Source of the DNA: G963676655 sp963676655
GTDB lineage: Bacteria; Verrucomicrobiota; Lentisphaeria; Victivallales; Victivallaceae
Direction: 5' to 3'
DNA: 64,000 nt
Assembly: GCA_963676655.2 (NCBI GenBank)
Contig: CAXXKX010000002.1
Span: 930,001 to 994,000 of the forward strand
Shown: piece by piece, positions 34,780 through 44,058 of the stretch
Layout: every line of letters begins with the position of its first letter
How positions within the stretch are numbered: the stretch's first letter is position 1
The notes under the pieces: generated by a model
Told to the model about the DNA's origin: nothing
The model's database searches: none
The model's input: only the letters and a program-made list of their open reading frames with translations
Position numbers and translations under genes: made by a program

Positions 34780-36312
34780 ATGAAGATTAGACGTTCAACA
34801 GGAAAAACTAACCCTACAGTTCTGGTTGTGACCCCGGAGATAACCTATTTGCCGCGCGGGATGGGTAATATGTCGAACCGGTTAAACGCCAAAGCCGGAG
34901 GTTTGGCCGACGTCTCGGCCTCGTTGGTTGCTTCGTTGTATAGTCTTGGCGCGGATGTTCATGTCGCGCTGCCGCATTACCGCCAGATGTTCAGTATCGA
35001 CGTCGGAAAACTGGTCAATAACGAGCTGCTGGTTTATATGAGCCACTTGTCGAACGACCGTATTCACCTCGCTGAGGATCGTTCGTTTTACTATTGTGAT
35101 CAGGTTTACAGTAATTATGAAGAGGATAACTTCAAAGTTGCACTAGCCTTTCAGCGCGAAGTCATTAATAACATTATTCCGAAAGTTAATCCCGACCTTA
35201 TCCATTGCAATGACTGGATGACCGGGCTGATTCCCGGTTTTGCCAGACGCCTCGGTATTCCATGTCTTTTTACCATTCATAATATCCATACTCAGAAAAT
35301 GCCGCTGGCATTTATCGAAGATCGCGGAATTGACGCGGCTGAGTTCTGGAAGAATCTTTATTACGAGCGTCCTCCAGGCAATTATGAGGAAACGCGTTGC
35401 TGTAATCGGGTCGATTTGCTTGCCAGCGGTATTTTTGCCTCACACTATATCAACTCGGTCAGTCCGACCTTCCTTGAGGAGATTGCAGATGGCAGACATG
35501 ATTTTATTCCAGACTATATCCGCCATGAGATCAATAATAAAAAGCAGGCCGGTTGCGCGGTCGGCATTCTGAATTCTCCTGATCCAAGCAATGACCCGGC
35601 GACGGATCACCGTTTGGTAGCTAATTACGATGAAAATTCTTTTGTTAAAGGCAAGAGAGAGAACAAAATGCGTTTTCAGGACCGGATGGGGCTTGAAGTC
35701 AACCCTGACGCTCCGATTTTTCTGTGGCCGTCCCGGCTTGATCCGATGCAGAAAGGATGCCCTTTGCTGACTGATATTTTATTTCAGGTTATTTCAGACT
35801 ACTGGGGTGACGGTTTGCAGGTCGCGGTTGTGGCCAACGGTTCGTATCAACAGCATTTTTATGAGATCGCCCGTCATCACGGTATTTTCAACCGTCTTGG
35901 AATCGTCGATTTTACCGAGCGGATGTCAAGGCTTGGATATGCGGCTTCCGATTTTATGTTGATGCCGTCTAAATTTGAACCTTGCGGTTTGCCGCAAATG
36001 ATCAGCTGCCTCTACGGCTCTCTGCCGGTAGTTCACGATACAGGCGGTCTCCATGACACGGTTAGCCATCTGAATTGTCGTAAAAATACCGGCAACGGCT
36101 TCAGTTTTGAAACCTATGATGCTGGCGGCTTGAGATGGGCGATCGATCAGGCGATGGCGTTTTATCGGCGTCCGCAGACAGAGAAAAACACCCAGATCAA
36201 GCGTATTATGATTGAGGCCAAGAATAATTTCAATCAGGATGTTACCGCCGGCAAATATATTGATATATATGAAGCGATGCTGCATCGTACTCTTGTTGTT
36301 GATCCGGCCTGA
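34780..36312 (+). CDS. glgA: glycogen synthase (GT5)
   Basis: A 510-residue GT5 synthase that extends alpha-1,4-glucan from an activated glucose donor. The N-terminal substrate loop is KAGGLADVSASL (Lys38, the counterpart of KTGGL), followed by LVASLYSLGADVHVALPHY. HCNDWMTGLIPGF lies near residue 145. The C-terminal donor site is SKFEPCGLPQMISCLYGSLPVV, then DTGGLHDTV. ADP-glucose is the usual bacterial donor, but no glgC is in the window. It is slightly longer than E. coli GlgA, with an unusual insertion region near residues 250-285. glgB follows after 27 bp, so they are cotranscribed. Confidence 0.93.
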   Translation: MKIRRSTGKTNPTVLVVTPEITYLPRGMGNMSNRLNAKAGGLADVSASLVASLYSLGADVHVALPHYRQMFSIDVGKLVNNELLVYMSHLSNDRIHLAEDRSFYYCDQVYSNYEEDNFKVALAFQREVINNIIPKVNPDLIHCNDWMTGLIPGFARRLGIPCLFTIHNIHTQKMPLAFIEDRGIDAAEFWKNLYYERPPGNYEETRCCNRVDLLASGIFASHYINSVSPTFLEEIADGRHDFIPDYIRHEINNKKQAGCAVGILNSPDPSNDPATDHRLVANYDENSFVKGKRENKMRFQDRMGLEVNPDAPIFLWPSRLDPMQKGCPLLTDILFQVISDYWGDGLQVAVVANGSYQQHFYEIARHHGIFNRLGIVDFTERMSRLGYAASDFMLMPSKFEPCGLPQMISCLYGSLPVVHDTGGLHDTVSHLNCRKNTGNGFSFETYDAGGLRWAIDQAMAFYRRPQTEKNTQIKRIMIEAKNNFNQDVTAGKYIDIYEAMLHRTLVVDPA

Positions 36313-36339
36313 GACAAATTTAAATAAGATTTTTTAGCT

Positions 36340-38361
36340 ATGAGTAAAAAATACTTTGTTCCTCGTTCCAATACACCTCGGCCGTTGACCGATGACCAAT
36401 ATCTGGCTGAATTTTCAGATGTTCTTGCAACGCGTACTGCAAGAGTTAGTGAAGTGGAAAAAAAAGTCTGTGGTGGTAATCTCAGTGATTTCGCTTCAGG
36501 ACACGAATATTTCGGATTACATTTTACCGATAACCAGTGGGTATTCAGAGAATGGGCTCCTAATGCTTCGGCAATATATTTGCTTGGAGAATTTTCCGAT
36601 TGGCAGGAAAGGCAGGAATTCAGATTAAATAAACTGGAACATGGTGTTTGGGAAATCGAGCTGCCAGCCATTGTGCTCTGTCATAATATGCTGTATCGAC
36701 TCACTTTGCATTGGCCGGGAGGGCAGGGCGACCGTATTCCCGCTTGGGCCAGACGCGTTGTTCAAGATCATCATACCCATATTTTCAATGCCCAGGTATG
36801 GTGTCCGGAACATCAGTATGTTTTCAGAAACAGCTCTCCCAGGCTTACTGAGGATGCTCCTTTATTGATTTATGAAGCTCACCCCGGTATGGCTACAGAA
36901 TCCGAGAATGTTGGAACCTACATTGAGTTCAAAGATCAGGTCCTGCCGAGAATTGCCGCCGCCGGGTATAATACGGTCCAGATTATGGCGGTTATGGAGC
37001 ATCCTTATTACGGTTCATTCGGATATCATGTTTCTAGTTTTTTCGCAGCATCTTCCCGTTTCGGGACTCCGGAAGAATTCAAGGAACTGGTTGATGCCGC
37101 ACACGGACTTGGTCTGCGGGTGATTATTGACCTGGTTCATTCCCATGCGGTTCGTAATGAGGTAGAGGGTCTTTCCAAATTTGACGGAACCGAATATCAG
37201 TATTTCCATGAAGGCGGCCGCGGCATGCACGATGCCTGGGATTCCCGGTGCTTCGACTATTCCAAACCCGAAGTACTCCATTTCCTGTTGTCAAACTGCC
37301 GGTTCTGGCTTGATGAATATCATATTGACGGATTCCGTTTTGACGGTGTAACCAGCATGTTGTATTATCATCATGGACTGGGTACTGCGTTTACCAGTTA
37401 TCAGGAATATTTTGGCGGTGATGTCGATGAAGATGCTGTAACCTATCTGACTTTGGCAAACAAATTGATTCATGAACTTCGGCCCGACGCGACAACTGGA
37501 GCTGAAGATGTCAGTGGAATGCCCGGTCTGGCGGCCCCTGTTGATGGCGGAGGAATCGGGTTCGACTTCCGCATGGCGATGGGCGTTACCGACTTCTGGT
37601 TTAAACTTTTTGATATTCGTGATGAAGACTGGAATATGGGGGGATTGTGGTATGAGTTGACCAATCGCCGCCAGGATGAAAAGAGTGTAAGTTATGTAGA
37701 GTGTCATGACCAGGCTCTGGTCGGTGGCAAGACTGCGATCTTCACCTTGATCGATGCTGCTATGTACGACTCGATGCATGTCGGGTGTCAAAACCTGATG
37801 GTCGACCGTGGAATTGCTTTACACAAGCTGTCGCGTTTGATTACATTGTTTACCGCCGGACACGGATATTTGAATTTTATGGGTAATGAATTCGGGCATC
37901 CGGAATGGATTGATTTTCCGCGTGAAGGCAACGACTGGAGTTACAAATATGCCAGAAGGCAGTGGTCTCTGGCCGATAAGCATGATTTGCGTTACAGTCA
38001 TTTGTTGGCGTTTGATCATGCTATGATCAATCTATTGAACGATACTCCCGGAGTATTCGGTACGTCTCCACAGTTATTACGACTTGATGAAGAGAACAAA
38101 ATTATTGCATTTGAGCGTGGAGGACTGATTCTAATTTTCAATTTCAATCCATCCCAGTCATTCACTGATTATTCATTGGAAGTTCCAATGGGAAAGTATC
38201 GTTTGTTAATGGATAGTGATGAACCAGGTTTTGGAGGATATCGCCGTCTGATTTCTGGACAGAGTTATATTGCTCACCCCAACCCCGATAAACATCCGAG
38301 AAGGTATCAGATAATGCTTTATTTGCCCAGCCGTACTGCCATAGTTATAAAAAAGAACTAA
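36340..38361 (+). CDS. glgB: 1,4-alpha-glucan branching enzyme, eukaryote-like GH13_8 type
   Basis: A 673-residue branching enzyme that makes alpha-1,6 branches in glycogen. A CBM48 (WVFREWAPNASAIYLLGEFSDW) precedes the GH13 barrel. Catalytic residues are Asp335 (GFRFDGVTSMLYYHHG), Glu389 (GAEDVSGMPG) and Asp457 (VECHDQALVGGK). The phrases DGVTSMLYYHHG, EDVSGMP and GIGFDFRMAM are those of plant and animal branching enzymes (GH13_8), not the usual bacterial GlgB of GH13_9. It is last in the glgP-glgA-glgB row, 114 bp before RAYT copy 2. Confidence 0.94.
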   Translation: MSKKYFVPRSNTPRPLTDDQYLAEFSDVLATRTARVSEVEKKVCGGNLSDFASGHEYFGLHFTDNQWVFREWAPNASAIYLLGEFSDWQERQEFRLNKLEHGVWEIELPAIVLCHNMLYRLTLHWPGGQGDRIPAWARRVVQDHHTHIFNAQVWCPEHQYVFRNSSPRLTEDAPLLIYEAHPGMATESENVGTYIEFKDQVLPRIAAAGYNTVQIMAVMEHPYYGSFGYHVSSFFAASSRFGTPEEFKELVDAAHGLGLRVIIDLVHSHAVRNEVEGLSKFDGTEYQYFHEGGRGMHDAWDSRCFDYSKPEVLHFLLSNCRFWLDEYHIDGFRFDGVTSMLYYHHGLGTAFTSYQEYFGGDVDEDAVTYLTLANKLIHELRPDATTGAEDVSGMPGLAAPVDGGGIGFDFRMAMGVTDFWFKLFDIRDEDWNMGGLWYELTNRRQDEKSVSYVECHDQALVGGKTAIFTLIDAAMYDSMHVGCQNLMVDRGIALHKLSRLITLFTAGHGYLNFMGNEFGHPEWIDFPREGNDWSYKYARRQWSLADKHDLRYSHLLAFDHAMINLLNDTPGVFGTSPQLLRLDEENKIIAFERGGLILIFNFNPSQSFTDYSLEVPMGKYRLLMDSDEPGFGGYRRLISGQSYIAHPNPDKHPRRYQIMLYLPSRTAIVIKKN

Positions 38362-38421
38362 AAATTCAATCATTAGGATTAATATTTTGATAATTATTTT
38401 TAATTACCAGTTAATTTTTAT

Positions 38422-38449
38422 TTGACATTTGCAAAACAGGCACTATTTT
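38422..38449 (+). promoter_or_regulatory. predicted sigma-70 promoter of RAYT copy 2
   Basis: TTGACA, 16 bp, TATTTT, then CGGAGG and ATG 38476. Same arrangement as in front of copy 1. Confidence 0.7.
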
Positions 38450-38475
38450 TAAGAAAAACACAATCGGAGGACTCT

Positions 38476-39447
38476 ATGAAACGAATGAAAGTTGCGGATC
38501 AAGGCTGCTATTATCACCTGATGAACCGGGTCTCCGGCTACAAAGGTGATCTGCCGTTTGCCTCGGTCGACCGGGAGTACGGCTTTACGTTGCTGCAAAA
38601 TCTCACGAATTATTTTCTAATCGAGGTTATTTCAGCGGCGTGGATGGGCAATCACTTTCACTTAGTGGTCTACGCTCCAGGCAAAAATGAACTGCCGTCT
38701 GAGGCTGAAATCGCGGCCCGTCACAACGCTTATTACAAGTCGATGGAAGGCGATTTAACCTATGCGATAAAGAAGTTGCCTTATATAGAGCCCAAATGCA
38801 AAAAACTCTGTCGCGAAGTCGGCGAAAAAATGATCGATATAAGTTATTTTATGCGAGCCTATCAACAGCGTTTTTCCGTGGTTTTTAACCGGACTTATGA
38901 CCACATCGGCCACCTTTGGGCTGATCGTTTCAAAAGCGTCATCCTTGAAGGCACCGACGCCCTCGAAGCATGTCTGCAATACGTCGAACTCAACCCGGTC
39001 CGGGCTAAATTGACCGAAAATCCGGCAGATTACCGATTCACCACCTGGGGACGCTACTGCGGCAGCGGCAAACATGCATACCACGCCAACTTTATCAAAC
39101 ACTATAAAAAATTGATTGATTATACCGATACCTCGAACTGGAGCGACGCGGATTATTATACGGAATTCAAATGTTCCATGACCCGGATAATCGCCGCCGA
39201 ATGCGGCGCGAATGCGGCCGAAATAGCCGAAGAGGAGCAAGCCGCGCGCCGCAAAGAATCGATGCCGGTAAAATTTCTGAGGCGCACCCGTCACTTTACC
39301 GACGGCGCTATTCTGGGCTCAAAACTCTTCATTCGTGAAACCGCCCGCAAATTCGATGATCCCGACCGGGTGGAAAATAAACAACTCAGTCGCGGCCTTG
39401 ATCCGAAAGGCACTGCTATATATTGTTTCCGAAAACTGTTAGAGTGA
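38476..39447 (+). CDS. REP-associated tyrosine transposase (RAYT), copy 2
   Basis: A 323-residue relative of the protein at 24911, alike from the N-terminal RMKV and GCYYHLMNR to the C-terminal IYCFRKL. The HUH motif is in WMGNHFHLVVYAP (His60, His62). Again Phe (QQRFSVVFN) stands where I expect the catalytic Tyr of the family. The two copies differ at many positions, so they diverged long ago rather than arising by recent transposition. The start is ATG 38476 behind CGGAGG; an upstream TTG falls in the -35 box. No terminal repeats are seen around it. Confidence 0.9.
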   Translation: MKRMKVADQGCYYHLMNRVSGYKGDLPFASVDREYGFTLLQNLTNYFLIEVISAAWMGNHFHLVVYAPGKNELPSEAEIAARHNAYYKSMEGDLTYAIKKLPYIEPKCKKLCREVGEKMIDISYFMRAYQQRFSVVFNRTYDHIGHLWADRFKSVILEGTDALEACLQYVELNPVRAKLTENPADYRFTTWGRYCGSGKHAYHANFIKHYKKLIDYTDTSNWSDADYYTEFKCSMTRIIAAECGANAAEIAEEEQAARRKESMPVKFLRRTRHFTDGAILGSKLFIRETARKFDDPDRVENKQLSRGLDPKGTAIYCFRKLLE

Positions 39448-39459
39448 TCAGACTTTTAT

Positions 39460-39936
39460 TCAATCGACTCTTTTAAAATTGAATTTCTCGTAAAGGGCCA
39501 CGGCTATTAAACGCCGGGTATCGGTGTTAAGCATTGCTTTATCGTACCCTAACTCCCGTAAGCGGTTTAGGATGGTTGCAAGCAGTGGTTTTGCCAGGCC
39601 GCGTCCCTGATACTCCGGCATAATCGCTACCCAATGGACCTGACCGTATGAACCACCTTTAAATTCAGGCTTGAACCAGGCTGACGCTGTTCCAACCGGG
39701 ACATCATTGTGAATAATATAAAACTGTCGCTGATGTAAAACTCTTTGATCGTTGCCAAACTGCTCTGAGAACAGGCTTTCGGTTATTTGAGAATACTTGT
39801 CGGCAAGACGATGGATGTTGAACCAATATTGTTCATCTCCCGGGATATATGGTCTGATACTGAAACCAGGAGGCAGTTGAAACGAAGGAATCGTCGCTAA
39901 GGAATCCAGCTCCATGATAATTTTAGTCATATTCAT
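39460..39936 (-). CDS. GNAT-family N-acetyltransferase
   Basis: A 158-residue GNAT fold protein. The acetyl-CoA pyrophosphate loop is PEYQGRGLAKPLLATIL near residue 107, preceded by the beta strand QVHWVAIM. The C-terminal ALYEKFNFKRV is the family's usual ending. The acceptor (amine, peptide or antibiotic) is not predictable. Convergent with RAYT copy 2. Confidence 0.88.
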   Translation of the reverse strand: MNMTKIIMELDSLATIPSFQLPPGFSIRPYIPGDEQYWFNIHRLADKYSQITESLFSEQFGNDQRVLHQRQFYIIHNDVPVGTASAWFKPEFKGGSYGQVHWVAIMPEYQGRGLAKPLLATILNRLRELGYDKAMLNTDTRRLIAVALYEKFNFKRVD

Positions 39937-40029
39937 TGTTTCATATGTTTTGAATAAGGTAAATATACTCTATCTTGCGGTTATTGGCAAATTTCCGGAA
40001 ATATTGGCTCAATATCCGCTTGGACAAGT

Positions 40030-40058
40030 TTGACATTTTAGTATATCAGCGGTATCAT
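40030..40058 (+). promoter_or_regulatory. predicted sigma-70 promoter of the U32-like gene
   Basis: TTGACA, 17 bp, TATCAT, ending about 32 bp before the ATG at 40090. Confidence 0.7.
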
Positions 40059-40089
40059 GTAAGACTCAAAAAATATCAGGGTTGTTTAT

Positions 40090-41112
40090 ATGAAATTTGC
40101 TATTGGATATCAATTGCCGAGTGAGGTTGACTCGATCGGAGAAGTTGTTGCGGATTATCGTGATAATGTTTCAGAAGTTTATTTTCCTTTGCCTAATGAA
40201 CCCAGCGGAAGAGCTCCATTGGGTAATGGTGACGGCTGGAGCGCTGATGAGGCCTGGGATAATATGCGGGAGGAGTTGGCATATATATCAAATTTTGGCG
40301 TTGATCTTGTCCTGCTCTTCAATTCAGCCTGTTATGGGGCTGAAGCTATGTCTTATGAGTTGGAGAAGCGGATTGTTGAAGGTCTCAAAAAAGTTGAGTC
40401 AGTTGTGCCTTTGAACGCGGTGACCACTACCTCGATTTTTGTTGCCCGGGTGATTAAAGAAGCAAGACCGGAATTGCCGGTGCGGGCTTCGGTCAATATG
40501 CGGATCGGCTCGGTTACAGCGATGGATCAATTATCAGATTGTTTTGACGGATACTACATGCAGCGGGAATATAACCGCTCCATTGACAAGATTAAAATAT
40601 TTCGCGAATGGTGTGATATCCATGGTAAATCCCTGCACATGCTTGCGAACAGCGGCTGTTTGCACGATTGTGCCTTTCAATCATTTCATGATAATCTGGT
40701 CGCGCATGAGGCGGAGGCGCGCAGTGTGCCCGGACGGGGCGTTAAGTATCCTGCTCCCTGCTGGGAATTTCTTGACAATGATGAACGCTGGGTCCGGCTG
40801 CTGCAGAATACCTGGGTCAGGCCTGAAGATATTCATCATTATGAAAAATGGTTCGATACGATCAAACTGGCAACTCGAATCCACTCACGTCCCCGACAGA
40901 TTCTGGCCGCTTACGCTAACGGCAAATATCCCGGAAACATTTTGGATTTACTGGAGCCGGGGCATACTCTGCTGCTGCGTGGGTTGATTCTCGACAATTC
41001 ACGTTTTCCGGCAGACTGGCATGAACACGTGACGACATGCGGACATAACTGTGATTCATGCGGTTATTGCAAGTCGGTTTTTGACGCGATAAAAGTTAAG
41101 ACGCAAGAATGA
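40090..41112 (+). CDS. peptidase U32-like protein with Cys clusters
   Basis: A 340-residue protein with the general course of the U32 (UbiV/TrhP-like) family. An N-terminal barrel contains VNMRIGSVTAMDQLSDCFDGYYMQR, followed by LHMLANSGCLHDCAFQSFHDNL, where two Cys stand as in the iron-sulfur site of U32 proteins. The C-terminus adds CGHNCDSCGYC. U32 proteins hydroxylate quinone precursors or modify RNA with an iron-sulfur cluster. This one lacks a partner gene of the UbiU type beside it. Family assignment is moderate and the reaction unknown. Confidence 0.6.
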   Translation: MKFAIGYQLPSEVDSIGEVVADYRDNVSEVYFPLPNEPSGRAPLGNGDGWSADEAWDNMREELAYISNFGVDLVLLFNSACYGAEAMSYELEKRIVEGLKKVESVVPLNAVTTTSIFVARVIKEARPELPVRASVNMRIGSVTAMDQLSDCFDGYYMQREYNRSIDKIKIFREWCDIHGKSLHMLANSGCLHDCAFQSFHDNLVAHEAEARSVPGRGVKYPAPCWEFLDNDERWVRLLQNTWVRPEDIHHYEKWFDTIKLATRIHSRPRQILAAYANGKYPGNILDLLEPGHTLLLRGLILDNSRFPADWHEHVTTCGHNCDSCGYCKSVFDAIKVKTQE

Positions 41113-41292
41113 GCTGCTGAAGGCTGGATTCGGGAAGAACAGACAAAAAGTTTTTTCCGGTTACCCGTGAGTTATTGCCTGATGCGGATGGTAAAAGAAA
41201 TTGTAATTTACGGATTAACAATTATATTGCTAATCACACTCTTATTGAAGAAGCCTAAAATAGCCTTTAATTATATTCAGGAGAACGTATAG

Positions 41293-42213
41293 ATGAATGA
41301 AAAACTGGATTCTCACTTTTATCACTTTCTGGCACCGGGAAACATTGTATGCAATATGTCCAGCACAAACAGTTCTGAGATGATTGAAGCGTTGGCGGAG
41401 GTCATTTGCCATAACACTGCCGGTCTTAAAAAAGAAACGGTTATCGACGCCGTTGTGGCGCGTGAAAAATTGATTCCTACTGTGATTGCTCCGGGATTGG
41501 CGGTGCCGCATGCCAGACTGGCGGAAGTGGACAAACTTTTAGTAGTTCTTGGAACTTCACAACAGGGAGTGGATTTTAACAGTGACGAGCCGGTTCATGT
41601 GGCTATTATGATTCTGACTCCGAAAGACGATCCGGGACTGCATCTTCAGGTTTTGGCCGCGTTGGCTAAAGATTTTCAGGAACCTCAGGCGGTAAAAGAA
41701 ATATCCAGCCTTAATTCAGCCGCTGCTATAATGCAGTATTTCGACAGCGCCCAAGTTAAAATTATCGATTATCTGCACACTAAAGATATTATGGACCCGG
41801 TTCCGATCACAATGCTTGAAACTGATACGTTGAGTAAAGTTATCGATACTTTTGCCCATAATGATGACGTTCAGTATATTCCAATTCTGGATAATGAAGG
41901 CGATTTGCGGGGAACTGTTTCAAGGATGGACGTCCTGAAGTTCAGTTTGCCGGAACATATTCTATGGATGGATGATTTGACCCCGATTTACCGCTTTCAA
42001 CCTTTCGCGGAAATGCTACGGGATGACAAAGAGACCAAACTGGCGGATTTTATGAACGAGGAATTTATCACTGTGGATCAGGAAATTCCGGCGATTCAAG
42101 TTGCGAAGATGTTTATAGTAGAGCAGATGAATGAGCTTCTGGTTACCCATGAGGGACGTTTGGTTGGTCTGGTTAGATTGAATAGTATGATAACCAAATT
42201 ATTCTGGGAGTAA
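41293..42213 (+). CDS. PTS EIIA-like domain fused to two CBS domains
   Basis: A 306-residue cytoplasmic protein. Residues ~1-155 are a PTS EIIA type 2 (fructose/nitrogen) domain with the phosphorylatable His73 in APGLAVPHARL. Two CBS motifs follow (about 160-220, KDIMDPVPITMLETDTLSKVIDTF; and about 245-305, FMNEEFITVDQEIPAIQVAKMF), which bind adenine nucleotides. The product looks regulatory: a phosphorylation switch plus an energy sensor. The membrane transporter at 42292 begins 78 bp on, with the same TATTCAGGAGAA leader, so it probably is the target. Confidence 0.9.
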   Translation: MNEKLDSHFYHFLAPGNIVCNMSSTNSSEMIEALAEVICHNTAGLKKETVIDAVVAREKLIPTVIAPGLAVPHARLAEVDKLLVVLGTSQQGVDFNSDEPVHVAIMILTPKDDPGLHLQVLAALAKDFQEPQAVKEISSLNSAAAIMQYFDSAQVKIIDYLHTKDIMDPVPITMLETDTLSKVIDTFAHNDDVQYIPILDNEGDLRGTVSRMDVLKFSLPEHILWMDDLTPIYRFQPFAEMLRDDKETKLADFMNEEFITVDQEIPAIQVAKMFIVEQMNELLVTHEGRLVGLVRLNSMITKLFWE

Positions 42214-42291
42214 TCTCAGGTGATTTTCCCGTTATGCAACGTTTAAAGATGTAATATAAATCATATATAATATTCAGGAGAAAGAAAAATT

Positions 42292-44058
42292 ATGCATGGA
42301 GAAGAAGGTTCAGTTCAATTATCGACCATGATGCTGTTGAAGCGCCTGGTTATTTTGTTGGCGGTCAGTATAGGTTCCGGTTATGTCGGAATTGCATCGG
42401 GGGTGTTAGGTGGAGCTCAATCTATTTCCTGTGCGGTTTTTCTGGCGATCATTCTCGGAACTTTGTTCTTCTGGAATTTTCGTTTGGCAATTGCGTTTAT
42501 CGGCTTGTCGGTCCTGATTTTCACTAATTCGCTGAATATAGCGGCTTTTGTTCAGTCGTCGTCGCTCGAAGTCATTCTCTTTCTGGTCGGCATGATGATT
42601 ATTGTCGGTGCGCTGCGCGATTTAGGTTTTTTCACCTGGATTGTCCAGTTGATTGTCTCGATGCCGAATATCAGTGGAAGGAAATTCATTGCGGTGACGG
42701 CGGTGGCGTCGGCTCTGTTGGCATGTGCTGTCGACGAAGTTACTTCGATCATCTTTATATCAACGCTGATTTTCCAGGTCTGTGACCGCTTGAAACTGAA
42801 TCCGCTGCCTTATATTCTTATTTGCGTATTATGTACAAACGTAGGCAGTGCCGGGACGATGATGGGTAATCCGGTGGGGATTTATATCGGTAACAAAGGA
42901 GGACTGACCTTTGGCGATTTCATGCTCTGGTCTTTCCCGATCATGATGATTTCGCTGTTGGCGACTACTGCCCTGACTATGTTTTATTTCCGGAAAGACC
43001 TGAAACAATTTGACATTAGTTTAAAGGCTCGTCTTGAACGTAATCTGAGTTTGGCGCCGAAAGTAACCGTACCGTACAAACGCGGTCTGGTTCTGCTCTG
43101 TGTAACTATTGCGGTAATAGCTTCTCATCATCAGCTTGAATTGCTGTTCAATCTGTCAAAGAACTCAATTTTGCTGATTGCTCCGCTGATATGTTCCGGA
43201 GTGGTTATGATTATCCGGCGCGACCGGGCCAGATATTATGTCGAGCGTGAGGTAGACTGGTGGACATTGTTATTCTTTATGTTACTGTTCGCTATTGCCG
43301 GAACGCTGGAGCATACTCACGTCGACCAGGTCATGGCAACAAGATTTTCCGCCATATGCGGGACAAATATTCATATCCTGGTTCCGTTCATTCTGGCGGT
43401 AACGGCGGTCGGTTCGGCTTTTGTTGACAACGTTATCTTTGTAGCAGCTTTCTGTCCGGTTATCGATCAGCTTTCAACTACGGTTAAAGATTTGCCGCTA
43501 TGGTGGGCTTTGTTGTTCGGTGCATGTTTCGGCGGTAATATTACGATGATCGGCAGTACCGCGAACATTGTGGCTCTGGGGATGCTTGAGAAGCGGTCTC
43601 ATGTCCATGTCGGATTTTTCCAATGGCTTAAAATTGGTTTGATGGCGGCATTGCTTTCAGGCGGGATCGCCTGGTGTTTATTATTGATTCTGGAGCCGAT
43701 GATGCCTGATCGTTACGCTAAAATTACATTTAATAATTTCAGGGAGGATCTTGGTAAACGCTTTGCTGATAAACGAGTTCGTTTTAATGCGGAGGTTCAT
43801 CATGCGGATAGAGCTAAAGCTGCCGACGCAAAATTCAAGGTATTTAAGTTAACTCCGCCAGGAGTTAAAAACCCGCTTGGGATGATTAAGGTGTCTCTGC
43901 CGGTAAATTCTCCTGAAGCTAAAATGTTGACAGAGAAGAATGGCGAACAGGTGTTTATCAAAGGAGTTATATCCTATTCTGATAAGGCTGATCCGGTTTT
44001 TCCGGTATCTTTGAAAATCGATGAGGTGAGTGTTGAGAACGGGTCGAAACACCACTGA
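42292..44058 (+). CDS. NhaD/ArsB-superfamily (ion transporter) membrane protein with soluble tail
   Basis: A 588-residue protein with about 11-12 membrane helices through residue ~470. Repeat-type motifs include ALLACAVDEVTSIIFISTLIF and VGSAGTMMGNPVGIYIGNKGG in the first half and VGSAFVDNVIFVAAF with GGNITMIGSTANIVALGM in the second. These inverted repeats mark the ion transporter superfamily (NhaD Na+/H+ antiporters, ArsB, DASS). The ion is not certain; NhaD-like Na+/H+ exchange is the best guess. Unusually, ~110 C-terminal residues form a soluble domain. The upstream EIIA-CBS protein likely regulates it. recX begins inside its 3' end. Confidence 0.85.
   Translation: MHGEEGSVQLSTMMLLKRLVILLAVSIGSGYVGIASGVLGGAQSISCAVFLAIILGTLFFWNFRLAIAFIGLSVLIFTNSLNIAAFVQSSSLEVILFLVGMMIIVGALRDLGFFTWIVQLIVSMPNISGRKFIAVTAVASALLACAVDEVTSIIFISTLIFQVCDRLKLNPLPYILICVLCTNVGSAGTMMGNPVGIYIGNKGGLTFGDFMLWSFPIMMISLLATTALTMFYFRKDLKQFDISLKARLERNLSLAPKVTVPYKRGLVLLCVTIAVIASHHQLELLFNLSKNSILLIAPLICSGVVMIIRRDRARYYVEREVDWWTLLFFMLLFAIAGTLEHTHVDQVMATRFSAICGTNIHILVPFILAVTAVGSAFVDNVIFVAAFCPVIDQLSTTVKDLPLWWALLFGACFGGNITMIGSTANIVALGMLEKRSHVHVGFFQWLKIGLMAALLSGGIAWCLLLILEPMMPDRYAKITFNNFREDLGKRFADKRVRFNAEVHHADRAKAADAKFKVFKLTPPGVKNPLGMIKVSLPVNSPEAKMLTEKNGEQVFIKGVISYSDKADPVFPVSLKIDEVSVENGSKHH

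Noticed and set aside
34780..38361. Complete classical glg operon
   Set aside because: No glgC or other donor-forming gene lies in the window, so the pathway is incomplete here.
24911..39447. Composite transposon formed by the two RAYTs around the glycogen genes
   Set aside because: RAYTs do not form composite transposons, the copies are diverged and have no terminal repeats, and an AraC gene and a long spacer intervene.
41113..41292. RNA gene in the spacer before the EIIA-CBS gene
   Set aside because: No cloverleaf or stable hairpin; only a ribosome site near 41280.
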